NCBI GenBank assembly: GCA_964344685.1
Contig: CAYFOK010000009.1
Coordinates: forward strand, 1 to 64,000
DNA from: Scalindua sp964344685
Lineage (GTDB): Bacteria; Planctomycetota; Brocadiia; Brocadiales; Scalinduaceae
DNA: 64,000 nucleotides
Reading direction: 5' to 3'
Below are positions 45,587-53,602 of this stretch, in pieces. The first letter of the stretch is position 1; every line of letters begins with the position of its first letter. The position numbers and the translations under genes are program-made. The notes beneath the pieces were generated by a model. The model worked only from the letters and a program-made list of their open reading frames with translations, made no database searches and was not told the DNA's origin.

Positions 45587-47734
45587 ATGAGTTCAGTAAG
45601 TAGTGTAAATGGAAATAACGTCAACAACGTCAACAACGTTAACAACAATGATAACAATAATAACAACAACAATGTTAACAACAATACTAACAATAACAAC
45701 GTAAACTATAATGCTAATAGTAATAGTAACGCAAACGATTCCGTACAGATCAGTGCTGCTGCTCAAGAAGCAAATAACAACAGCAATAGTAATTCAACTT
45801 CTGCTACTACAGAATCTGCAGAGAGTAATTCTAAACAGATGAGATTGAGATACCAGCGAAGCAGCAGATATTCAAGAAGCGACAGGAGCAGCAGGAATGA
45901 TAGGGGCAGTAGATATAACAGATCTTCAAAAGCAGAGAGACAGAGCAGAACTGATACAAGATCGTTAAGGACTCATGGTACTAAATCCAGTCAGAAAGTG
46001 GAAAAGTCAAGTAAACAGATTTCCGCTACTGAGAAAGTTAAAAGCAGAGACCATAACCTGAGAACGAATAAATCCGGCAGATATGATTCCGGTATGCTGA
46101 GATCAAAGACCGAAAAGCTTTCAATGGTATTCAAGAGCCTTAGTAAATCCGGTGCAAGTTCTAAAGAGGTCGCTAAAGTAGTCAAACAGGCCAACAAGGA
46201 TCTGAATCAGAGGCTCGGCAAAGATCTGAAGCAGGCATATAAGGATTATAAGAAGAAGAAGATTAGCAGCGAAGAGTTCAAGAGCAGGATATACGAAGCT
46301 GCTATAAAGAAAGTGCAGGGAGTAGCCAAAGCATTGAGGAGCAACTTCATGCAGAGGCCTCAATTAAGCGTCGATAATAACGAATCATCAACACCTTCAT
46401 TTGCGAAGAAGGCTGACAATAACGGATCCACAACACCTTCATTTGCGAAGAAGGCTGACAATGACGGATCATCAACACCTTCATCTGCGAAGAAGGCTGA
46501 CAATAACGGATCATCAACACCTTCATTTGCGAAGAAGGCTGACAATAACGGATCATCAACACCTTCATTTGCAAAGAAGGCTGACAATAACGGATCATCA
46601 ACACTGTCATTTGTAAAGAAGGACGATGGTCAGGCAGCACCTGCACCTCGTACATCTATATTTGCAAAGAAGGATAAAACTGCAATGTCTCCAAAGCCGA
46701 TTGAAACACCAACGGTTAAAAAAGATGAGCCTACTCTTGCAGAAAAAGCTATGGCTGCGAACAAGGAGAAGAGTGAAGAGGCTAAGGCAGAAGCTAAGAG
46801 TGAGGACAATACTGCAATGGCAGCAAAACCGGCAATAACAGAAGACGCAAAAATAACAGAAAAGAGAGAAAACATTGGTGAAGATGTCGGTGATCATCTG
46901 ACTACAACTACAGAGAAGACAGTTGAAAACAGCGCACTTAAGACTGGTAATGTCAAAGTAAAGGACGATGACGATGATGACGACGATAATGATAAAAAGG
47001 TAGCTAAGGTTAATGATAATGCAGAAAAAGCAGTTGCTGAAGTAGATGATGACGACGATGATGACGATGATGAAAAGGTAGCTAAAGCAACTCCTGGGTC
47101 GGAAAAGCAGGAAGAGGGAGCTCTGCTTCCGGGCTTAGGTAAACTGGAGAAGGAACTCAAGAATTTACTGAATGAGATTTTTGCGGAAGAGGAGCTGCCT
47201 CCAGGACTTGAAAAGAAAGATGGACTTCCTGGAAACGCAGATAAGGCGTTTGAAGAAATAGTAGGAATATTCAACGATATGGACAAAATGGTTAATGACC
47301 TTGGTGAAAAAGAGGAAAAAGGCTTAGACACGTTTGTCCAGGGATTGAAGGAAATGTTTAAAGATATAGGTTCAACAGAGAGTAATTCATTCCTGAAGAA
47401 TCTGAATAAAGTTGCTAAGGAACATGGCGCTGCTGACGCTGAAAAGGTGGGAGCTGCGCAGATAAAGGCTGATGCACTCAGCGAACTGTTTAGAGTTAGA
47501 AATGATGATTCTAAATTCGGAATTAAACAGGTTGGTGACAATGGAGAAGGCAGTGGTAACTTCACTGCAGTAAACTTCATGGCTGAGATTTCCGGCAACA
47601 GCAGCAATGATGGACTTGAGAGTTATAGGGAAGCAAAGGAAGCAAGGGAAAATGCAATGGAAAATGGTGAAAATGAAGCGGCAACCGAATCAAAACAGGA
47701 GAATGCCGAAGTTGAATTGAGCGCATTAGCTTAA
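45587..47734 (+). CDS. GSGNF-family protein 3 (715 aa, repeat-rich, unknown function)
   Basis: The largest member of the family. It starts with an Asn-rich stretch (about 5-48) and the box NDSVQISAAAQ (about 50-60), then a Ser/Arg-rich basic region. A helical domain follows (KTEKLSMVFKSLSKSG...DLKQAYKDYKKKK, about 170-245). Six 14-residue repeats of the form NNGSSTPSFAKKAD lie at about 264-347. The segment shared with GSGNF-1 is at about 390-455, followed by two long poly-Asp runs (about 465-500). The conserved helical part (ADKAFEEIVGIFNDMDKM) leads to the signature GDNGEGSGNFTAVNFM near 649-664 and the tail ELSALA. No signal peptide or TM. The start ATG has a weak aggag. Asp runs could bind calcium. 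Function unknown. Confidence 0.8.
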   Translation: MSSVSSVNGNNVNNVNNVNNNDNNNNNNNVNNNTNNNNVNYNANSNSNANDSVQISAAAQEANNNSNSNSTSATTESAESNSKQMRLRYQRSSRYSRSDRSSRNDRGSRYNRSSKAERQSRTDTRSLRTHGTKSSQKVEKSSKQISATEKVKSRDHNLRTNKSGRYDSGMLRSKTEKLSMVFKSLSKSGASSKEVAKVVKQANKDLNQRLGKDLKQAYKDYKKKKISSEEFKSRIYEAAIKKVQGVAKALRSNFMQRPQLSVDNNESSTPSFAKKADNNGSTTPSFAKKADNDGSSTPSSAKKADNNGSSTPSFAKKADNNGSSTPSFAKKADNNGSSTLSFVKKDDGQAAPAPRTSIFAKKDKTAMSPKPIETPTVKKDEPTLAEKAMAANKEKSEEAKAEAKSEDNTAMAAKPAITEDAKITEKRENIGEDVGDHLTTTTEKTVENSALKTGNVKVKDDDDDDDDNDKKVAKVNDNAEKAVAEVDDDDDDDDDEKVAKATPGSEKQEEGALLPGLGKLEKELKNLLNEIFAEEELPPGLEKKDGLPGNADKAFEEIVGIFNDMDKMVNDLGEKEEKGLDTFVQGLKEMFKDIGSTESNSFLKNLNKVAKEHGAADAEKVGAAQIKADALSELFRVRNDDSKFGIKQVGDNGEGSGNFTAVNFMAEISGNSSNDGLESYREAKEARENAMENGENEAATESKQENAEVELSALA
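46376..46627 (+). repeat. Six tandem 42-bp coding repeats
   Basis: Six in-frame units of 42 bp inside GSGNF-3, each encoding a variant of NNGSSTPSFAKKAD. Unit copy number is likely to vary between strains by slippage. Confidence 0.9.
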
Positions 47735-47755
47735 ATCCCATCCCCTCGGGATATA

Positions 47756-47788
47756 GATATCCACGGGTTAAAATGGCCCGTGGATATC
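47756..47788 (+). terminator. Hairpin after GSGNF-3
   Basis: GATATCCACGGG-TTAAAATGG-CCCGTGGATATC, then TTACTTTAC. Sister of the hairpin at 44,259, again between a GSGNF gene and a protein B gene. Confidence 0.7.
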
Positions 47789-47874
47789 TTACTTTACTAA
47801 GCAGTAAGTGAGCTCTTGAAGGGATTAAAAATCAGGTTTTCATCACACACTAATTTATTACAAGGAAAAATATC

Positions 47875-48192
47875 ATGGTTTGGAAAGACAAAATTAGAAT
47901 GGACAGCGAAAAGGAGTTGTCTATACAGATGCTATCAAAAGCGGCTGACGATATTGCAACATGCAGTGATGATCTTCTTATAGTTGCCGAAGCTATTGCA
48001 GAATCGTGCAACATGATCGGAGATACGGGAGATGGCTGCAGAGAAGAGCTCTCATCAAGGGCTGAAGATTTCAAGATGCTTGCCGGCCTTTATAAAACAA
48101 GGTCCGGGCGTTTTGAGGATATTGTAAAGATGCTGGAGGGCAATTTGCAGGAAGAAGTGGTTTTACTTGAAAACGCAGTTAAGAAAAACTGA
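47875..48192 (+). CDS. Small helical protein B', 105 aa, downstream of GSGNF-3
   Basis: Paralog of the 98-residue protein at 44,406: KELSIQMLSKAADDIATCSDDLL, a central SSRAEDFKMLAGLYKTRSG, and a C-terminal helix extended by seven residues. All helical and slightly acidic, with no TM or signal peptide. The ATG is preceded by aaggaaaaa. It follows the conserved hairpin and precedes the MshEN-like gene by 60 nt. Unknown function, but the second B-after-GSGNF pairing supports a shared system. Confidence 0.72.
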   Translation: MVWKDKIRMDSEKELSIQMLSKAADDIATCSDDLLIVAEAIAESCNMIGDTGDGCREELSSRAEDFKMLAGLYKTRSGRFEDIVKMLEGNLQEEVVLLENAVKKN

Positions 48193-48252
48193 TAAACGAT
48201 TTTATTGTAATGACAACTGAAGAAAATAACGATTAAAGGAGGTTGGCTTACT

Positions 48253-48717
48253 ATGACTGTTGCGTTGTGTGAAATAAATGATGAATTGAGAGAAATAGAT
48301 AACATGTTTAATGCGTTTGTAGAACCGGTATCAATTTGTAAAGAATATGATGGTAAAGGTGCCGGAATAGGGTTTGGAGAGTACCTGCTTTATGATGGCA
48401 AGATAGACGAACACGATCTGGAGAACGCCCTCAATTATCAGCAGGAGGAACACGTTGTTCTGGGTGTATTAGCTGTACAGGAAGGGTTTCTAAGTGGACA
48501 GCAGTTGTGCAGAGTTCTGGATTTTCAGAGAGAAAGAGGAGGTCTCTTTGGTGAAATAGCAGTTAGGCTGGGGTTAATGAATGAGTATGATGTTGATGCT
48601 CTTTTGAAGATGCAGGATGAGACGCATATCAAAATTGGGGAAATATTGGTTCTGTTTGGTGCTATCAGCAGAGAAGATATGGAATATGAACTCAAATGTT
48701 TTTACGAGATAGCATAA
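48253..48717 (+). CDS. MshEN/GspE-N-like repeat protein
   Basis: A 154-residue protein with three copies of a helix-turn motif of the kind G-[FI]-x-x-L-x-x-x-G-x-[IL]-x-x-x-x-L-x-x-[AV]-L-x-x-Q: GFGEYLLYDGKIDEHDLENAL, VLGVLAVQEGFLSGQQLCRVL and LFGEIAVRLGLMNEYDVDALL. A fourth half-unit, KIGEILVLFGAISREDMEYEL, follows. This is the pattern of GspE/MshE N-terminal domains, some of which bind cyclic-di-GMP. The ATPase part is absent. Start behind aaaggagg. Between protein B' and PilZ'. If it binds the nucleotide, it would be a second receptor in the cluster (inference). Confidence 0.65.
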   Translation: MTVALCEINDELREIDNMFNAFVEPVSICKEYDGKGAGIGFGEYLLYDGKIDEHDLENALNYQQEEHVVLGVLAVQEGFLSGQQLCRVLDFQRERGGLFGEIAVRLGLMNEYDVDALLKMQDETHIKIGEILVLFGAISREDMEYELKCFYEIA

Positions 48718-48814
48718 GTTAGTTAAAATGTCACTGGTTTTGAAGAAATAGTTGAAGATGCTTCAGGGTCAGTTGGCTGAGAAAGTTAATATTATTGCGG
48801 CTAAGGAGGTTTGT

Positions 48815-49162
48815 ATGATGGTTGTAGAAGAAGGTTCAGAGCACAGGGCAAGTGAACGGATGGACATCGCATTACAGATATCCATGCCCGGCCAGGAAGG
48901 CATGACAATAAACATCAGTGCGAGTGGGGTCTATTTCGAAGTAGTAACAAGTGATATAAAACTGTTCTCACCCGGGGATACAATCCCAATTGAGATAAAC
49001 GCGGTCACACACACACCGGGTTGTGAAGAGAGAGATGTCAAACTTAAGGGAAAAGGAATTGTCGTCAGAAGTGACATAAAGGATATTACCAGTCAAGGTA
49101 ACAGGTTGGGAATTGCAATGGAATTCAAAGAAAAATTTGATATCACTCTGAAAGACCTCTGA
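48815..49162 (+). CDS. PilZ domain protein, paralog of the gene at 40,416
   Basis: A 115-residue single PilZ domain with RASER (RxxxR) near residue 11 and NISASG (N/DxSxxG) near 33, ending GNRLGIAMEFKEKFD. It shares IPIEINAVT with the PilZ protein at 40,416 and is nearly the same length. I start at the ATG at 48,815 (MMVVEEGSEHRASER), just after aaggaggt, rather than at an upstream ATG 63 nt earlier that has no ribosome site. A predicted cyclic-di-GMP effector, directly upstream of two HD-GYP phosphodiesterase genes. Confidence 0.9.
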   Translation: MMVVEEGSEHRASERMDIALQISMPGQEGMTINISASGVYFEVVTSDIKLFSPGDTIPIEINAVTHTPGCEERDVKLKGKGIVVRSDIKDITSQGNRLGIAMEFKEKFDITLKDL

Positions 49163-49239
49163 TATACAGTGCATTTCGGTCTGACAGAGAAGTTTTAACG
49201 TTTATACACAAACAGTAAGAGTACTAATAAAAGGATAAA

Positions 49240-50250
49240 ATGAGTCAATATATTGCTATAACAAAAGACATATTAACTGATGATACGACAATAGAATTTG
49301 ATCTGTATCTTAGAAACGAGTCCGGCGGGAACCATAAGTATGTACTGTTATCCAAGGGAAACGAACAGCTCAAACCTGATAGAAAAGAGGAGTTGTTAAA
49401 CAGGCATGCAGAAAAACTCTATATCTCTACAGATGATACAGATAAGTATCTCAGATATCAGGAAGAAAGTCTGAAAGACATAATTAATGATGCTGATAAA
49501 AGTACCCTGGAAAAGTCAGGGGTACTGTATCAGGTTGCAGGAAATATAGTGGAGGACCTTCTGAACGACCCGAAGTCAGGCCAGCATATGAAACGCTCTT
49601 CTGATTGGGTAAGTAGTACCGTGATGCATATAATGCAGGACGAAAATGCATTCTCAGGTCTTTTTGAAGTTGCTTCACGCGATTATAGTACATATACACA
49701 TTCGGTTAATACATCAGTAATCGGGTTGCTGTTTGGTAAATATCTATCCCTGACACAGCATGAACTGGATTGTCTCGGAATAGGTTTGCTGCTGCATGAT
49801 ATAGGTAAGTTATCCATTCCTCCAAAGGTAATTAACAGTCCGGACAGAATTACGGATTCTGAGTACGAAGCGATAAAGAAACATCCTAAAGCAGGATTTG
49901 AACTTTTAGAACACAGAAATTACATTCACGGATCGACTTTAAAAGTGGTGATTCAGCATCATGAGAACCAGGACGGCAGTGGATATCCATACGGAATAGG
50001 AGGGAGTGAAATTCATCTATTCGGTAGTATATCCCGGATCATTGATGTTTATGATGCAATGACGACCAACAGGTCTTACGCAAAGGCGGGAAGGCCGTTT
50101 GCCGTATTGGCGGAAATGAAAGATCAAATGAGTAACTGTTTTAATGAGGAGTTGCTGAGGGAATTTATCTGTTTTCTTGGGCCTAAAGATGAGCGAAAGG
50201 AAATCAGAGAGGGCGATACACTCTATTCAACTGCGTACACCGGCAACTAG
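49240..50250 (+). CDS. HD-GYP domain protein (predicted cyclic-di-GMP phosphodiesterase)
   Basis: A 336-residue soluble protein. An N-terminal region (about 1-130) lacks a clear REC or PAS domain. A full HD-GYP domain follows: YTHSVNTS, metal-binding LLHDIGK, HPKAGFELLEH, QHHENQDGSGYP (the GYP signature) and IIDVYDAMTTNRSY. All expected metal-ligand positions look intact, so hydrolysis of cyclic-di-GMP is likely. It is immediately followed by a close paralog (118 nt) and preceded by PilZ'. It may set the cyclic-di-GMP level sensed by the PilZ proteins of this cluster (inference). Confidence 0.9.
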   Translation: MSQYIAITKDILTDDTTIEFDLYLRNESGGNHKYVLLSKGNEQLKPDRKEELLNRHAEKLYISTDDTDKYLRYQEESLKDIINDADKSTLEKSGVLYQVAGNIVEDLLNDPKSGQHMKRSSDWVSSTVMHIMQDENAFSGLFEVASRDYSTYTHSVNTSVIGLLFGKYLSLTQHELDCLGIGLLLHDIGKLSIPPKVINSPDRITDSEYEAIKKHPKAGFELLEHRNYIHGSTLKVVIQHHENQDGSGYPYGIGGSEIHLFGSISRIIDVYDAMTTNRSYAKAGRPFAVLAEMKDQMSNCFNEELLREFICFLGPKDERKEIREGDTLYSTAYTGN

Positions 50251-50368
50251 GACGATACAAGCTTAAAAATTTATAATTATCAGGAACTAATCAACAAAAA
50301 GATCAGGGTGTGGTAATAAGGGCTTTCTTATCCGCGGCCATGATAAAGAATGAGTTAAGGTATCAGTT

Positions 50369-51421
50369 ATGAATGAATATACTGTTATTACAAAAAACGC
50401 TATACTTGAAAATACAAAAATAGGATTTGACCTGTTTTTAAGAACTGACGTCAACGGACAACCGAGGTATATACTGTTCTGCTGTGCAGATGAACAATTC
50501 ACTCCCGAGAGGAGAGATGAGTTAATAAACAGGAAAGATAGAAATCTCTATATCTTTACAAAAGATATCGATAAATACCTCAGGTACCAGGAAAAAAACC
50601 TTGCTGATATCATTGGAGACAGCAGTAAAAATTCACATGAAAAATCAGGAGTACTCTATCAGGTTGCAAAGAATGTAATATCTGATCTATTTGAGAGCCC
50701 GGGCTTCACCGAACATACTGAACGCGTTTCAGCATGGGTAAGGCATACTATTAAACATATCATTGAAAATGAAGATACATTTTCCAGCATGATGGACGTT
50801 ATTTCCCGTGATTATCGTATGTATACACATTCAGTTAACACGTCAGTAATCGGGCTGCTGTTTGGTAAATATCTCTGCCTGACACAGCATGAGCTGGATT
50901 CTCTCGGAACAGGCCTGCTGCTGCACGATTTAGGCAAGATCAAACTCCCTCCGGAGCTCATTAACAAGCGCAGCCATCTCACCAGGGAAGAGCTCAGTTT
51001 AATTTGCACACACCCAAAAGAGGGTTTAGGGCTTCTTGAACACAGGGAAAGCATTGACAGCACTTCTTTAAAAGCAGTCATTCAACACCATGAAAACTAT
51101 GATGGTACCGGATACCCTTACGGAATAGGAGGCAAAGATATCCATCTGTTCGGACAAATTGCCAGAATAGTCGATGTGTATGATGCAATGACATCCCGCA
51201 GGCCTTATGCAGATGCGAAGAGGCCTTTTGCTGCACTTGCGCAAATGAAGGATGAGATGTCACACTGTTTTGATAGAGAGCTGTTCATAGAGTTTGTCTG
51301 TTTCCTGGGACTTAAAGATAAACGTAAGACGGTCAGGGAGAATGATACATTATATTCGACTCCAACTAATGCATTGAAGGATAGTGACAGGCAGCCTGTT
51401 TTGTGTGCGCAGGGGTACTGA
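50369..51421 (+). CDS. HD-GYP domain protein, tandem paralog
   Basis: A 350-residue tandem duplicate of the previous gene, with the same architecture and clearly related N-terminus (TVITKNAILENTKIGFDLFLR against IAITKDILTDDTTIEFDLYLR). HD motif LLHDLGK, HPKEGLGLLEH, QHHENYDGTGYP and IVDVYDAMTSRRPY are all present. It differs by a longer tail rich in Ser/Asp/Arg. The two N-termini have no named domain that I recognise; they may carry a shared localisation or sensory function. Start ATG with gagttaaggtatcag upstream (weak). Confidence 0.9.
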   Translation: MNEYTVITKNAILENTKIGFDLFLRTDVNGQPRYILFCCADEQFTPERRDELINRKDRNLYIFTKDIDKYLRYQEKNLADIIGDSSKNSHEKSGVLYQVAKNVISDLFESPGFTEHTERVSAWVRHTIKHIIENEDTFSSMMDVISRDYRMYTHSVNTSVIGLLFGKYLCLTQHELDSLGTGLLLHDLGKIKLPPELINKRSHLTREELSLICTHPKEGLGLLEHRESIDSTSLKAVIQHHENYDGTGYPYGIGGKDIHLFGQIARIVDVYDAMTSRRPYADAKRPFAALAQMKDEMSHCFDRELFIEFVCFLGLKDKRKTVRENDTLYSTPTNALKDSDRQPVLCAQGY

Positions 51422-52046
51422 TAAACAGATGAGTTTATTATGTGGAGAAGATGGTGCCAAAGAAATTATAAGGAATTTACCGTTGTTAAACCTGCCAATC
51501 AGCCAATTGTAATCTTCAAATCCTGTATCATGCCTCTTGTTTGTTATTTACCCCCGTCCCCGCCAGAATGCACGTCGGGCTGGCGAACAGATTCATCCGG
51601 GCAGGCCGACTTGCATTCTGGCAGGTAGGGCCTCCCACTCCTTTATTTCTCTCATAAGATAGTGTCAATTCGTAAAATTTGTGTTTCTAAACGTTTCGGA
51701 TCCTGCCATGGTCGGATCATGTAGCTTTCTTGAAGGTCATCCTCATGAGACATTCAACATGATTAAACCAGACATTATGTCTAAAAGTTCAGCAATTATG
51801 TTATGTTGTGTCATAATTCATGTATTCAAATGACACAATACATACAAATAAGTTTCACAAATTCTTTTAAAAATATAAATGTAAATCAGGTGTAAGTAAC
51901 AGGTTACATTGTAAGTGATGCTTACAGAAATATTTACAGAATATTTGGATTGATGAAAAGGAATATGTTTTGCACAGTTATTACACACTATTGTTCACTT
52001 AATCAATGACAACTTTCCGGCTTGGTCTAGGCATGGTGTATTTGAC
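51422..52046. other. Intergenic region with palindromic repeat and prepilin leader
   Basis: Contains the 65-bp GC-rich palindrome (51,561-51,625) and the conserved TCTAAACG-n-TTTGG-type block (about 51,688-51,760) that recurs after each prepilin copy. A short inverted repeat (GTGTCAT...ATGACAC) lies near 51,809-51,837, followed by AT-rich DNA up to the first prepilin. Confidence 0.55.
51561..51625. repeat. GC-rich long palindrome, copy 1
   Basis: CCAGAATGCACGTCGGGCTGG pairs with the later arm CAGGCCGACTTGCATTCTGG, forming a hairpin of about 20 bp per arm. A nearly identical 50-nt segment occurs inverted at 60,016. Looks like a small mobile or MITE-like element. Confidence 0.7.
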
Positions 52047-53219
52047 ATGTGGCAATTAAAATACAAAAATAGTAATAGAGGATTTACACTGATTGAAATT
52101 CTGGTAACGATCGGGATAATCGGCGTACTGGCAGGCATTGGAATCGTATCCCTCAGCAAGATAATGTCATCGAAAAACCAGACAACGTGCATAAACAACC
52201 AGAGGGGAATATCTCAGGGATTGCAAATGTATTATAACGACTACATGACATTCCCGGATGATGGTTACCCTGAAGATGGCGATGATCTTTACCCTCTCTC
52301 TACAGAACTGGCAAACTATATAAACGACAAATCAATATTTCTCTGCCCTGAAGACAGCGATACTACCAGCACTGCCAACTTTGCAAGTTATGACCCTTAC
52401 TATTTGGCCCGCAAGGGCTCTTATGACAGCGACGAACTTGCAATCGGCTGCCCCCGTCACAGAGGTGCAGACAATTCAACGAGCACTTTCTCTACCGGCT
52501 CTACAGAAATAATGAGCGTCGGTAAGGTATTGGCTAACGGGCAGGAGATACCGCCTGACGGGACCACTGCACAGAGAAAGATCATCAGTGTAAATGATAC
52601 GATGACGTTCGAAGACGGAAGTACCGTTACCATAACAAATGCGTCCGGAGGCAGCTATGGCTGTTTTCTGGTACAATCTGTCCGGCTCTCTGACGGTACC
52701 CTGTACAGCATTGTAAAGGTACAGGACAGTGGGACCATAGATGTTCAGGTTACTACGGGTTCTAAATTCGAGGTTGTTACGCCGAGTGCAATTGTAGGTG
52801 TGAGGGGTACACAGTTTTCCGTGGTGACCAGCAGCAACGGTTCCGAAGCCGGTTACCGGACAGATGTGTCGCTTACAAGCGGAGTTGTAGTGGTAACTGA
52901 CCGTGAAACTGGTGTAGCGACCACATTGCAGAGCGGCGGTACAACATCTACGACCACTGGGGATGTGCCAATGCATTCACACTACCATACTCATGCAAAT
53001 GGTGAAAGGCACATGCATGACCATCCATCCCAGAACCAGGCCCACCATGGGAAGCCTCAAGCAGGAACTGATGACGAAAGCAGCACTGCTGATCCTGATG
53101 ATGTGACCATCTGCCACAAGCCGGGTACAACTGCAGAGAAGACTATGACAATCAATGCATCAGATTTATCAGATCACCTGTCTCATGGCGATACCATGGG
53201 TGCGTGCTCTGGCGAATGA
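52047..53219 (+). CDS. Type IV prepilin-like protein fused to a FecR domain, copy 1
   Basis: A 390-residue protein. Residues about 8-35 are a class III signal and hydrophobic helix (RGFTLIEILVTIGIIGVL) with the prepilin peptidase site after Gly. A planctomycete-type pseudopilin region follows (CINNQRGISQGLQMYYNDY, LCPEDSD). A FecR domain (about 175-295: PSAIVGVRGTQFSVVT...LTSGVVVVTDRETG) is next, and then a His-rich patch (HSHYHTHANGERHMHDH, about 308-325). The C-terminal module contains VTICHKPG and DHLSHGDTMGAC. Likely exported by a type II secretion/type IV pilus machine, with possible metal binding. Almost identical to the gene at 53,603. Confidence 0.85.
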   Translation: MWQLKYKNSNRGFTLIEILVTIGIIGVLAGIGIVSLSKIMSSKNQTTCINNQRGISQGLQMYYNDYMTFPDDGYPEDGDDLYPLSTELANYINDKSIFLCPEDSDTTSTANFASYDPYYLARKGSYDSDELAIGCPRHRGADNSTSTFSTGSTEIMSVGKVLANGQEIPPDGTTAQRKIISVNDTMTFEDGSTVTITNASGGSYGCFLVQSVRLSDGTLYSIVKVQDSGTIDVQVTTGSKFEVVTPSAIVGVRGTQFSVVTSSNGSEAGYRTDVSLTSGVVVVTDRETGVATTLQSGGTTSTTTGDVPMHSHYHTHANGERHMHDHPSQNQAHHGKPQAGTDDESSTADPDDVTICHKPGTTAEKTMTINASDLSDHLSHGDTMGACSGE

Positions 53220-53602
53220 TGACAGCAGTGAATAAAGTTCAAGTCTAAACGTTTTGGCTCCTGTCATTGTCGAACTATCCATATGCTCATCCTCATGCTA
53301 CAATCTACGTGATTGATTCAGGCTTAAAGCAAAAAATAACAATTATACACCGGAGGTAAATTTTGTGACAGAATTCATTTTTAAGTTGGCACAAATTTAC
53401 AAAACAGTTTCACCGCTTCTTAGGAAACATAATTGTAAGGCAGGTTCAGATTGTAAGTTACATTTACGTTTATTTTAAGAAACATTTGCTGGGTGTTCAG
53501 ATTGAAAAAGAGGTACATGTTTTGCCCGGTTTTTGCATAATATTGTGTACTTAATTAATCAATGACTGCTTTCCGGCCTTTTCAAGGCATAGTGTATTTG
53601 AC
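53220..53602. other. Spacer between the tandem prepilin genes
   Basis: Begins with the conserved AAGTTCAAGTCTAAACG block and ends with a diverged version of the copy 1 leader (CAATGACTGCTTTCCGGCC...). A TTGGCAC heptamer at 53,384 has no -12 partner. No ORF. Confidence 0.55.

Noticed and set aside
46376..46627. Possible CRISPR-like direct repeats
   Set aside because: Units are contiguous without spacers and in frame within a gene.
46347..46655. Repeat-rich frames antisense to GSGNF-3
   Set aside because: Produced by the 42-bp coding repeats being open in several frames; no independent evidence.
52476..52976. 166-codon minus-strand frame present in both prepilin copies
   Set aside because: Conserved only because the two genes are near-identical; it is the complement of the FecR part, with no ribosome site.
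53384..53399. TTGGCACAAATTTACA as a further sigma-54-like promoter
   Set aside because: The -12 position lacks the TTTGA/TTGC core and the other prepilin copy lacks the sequence.
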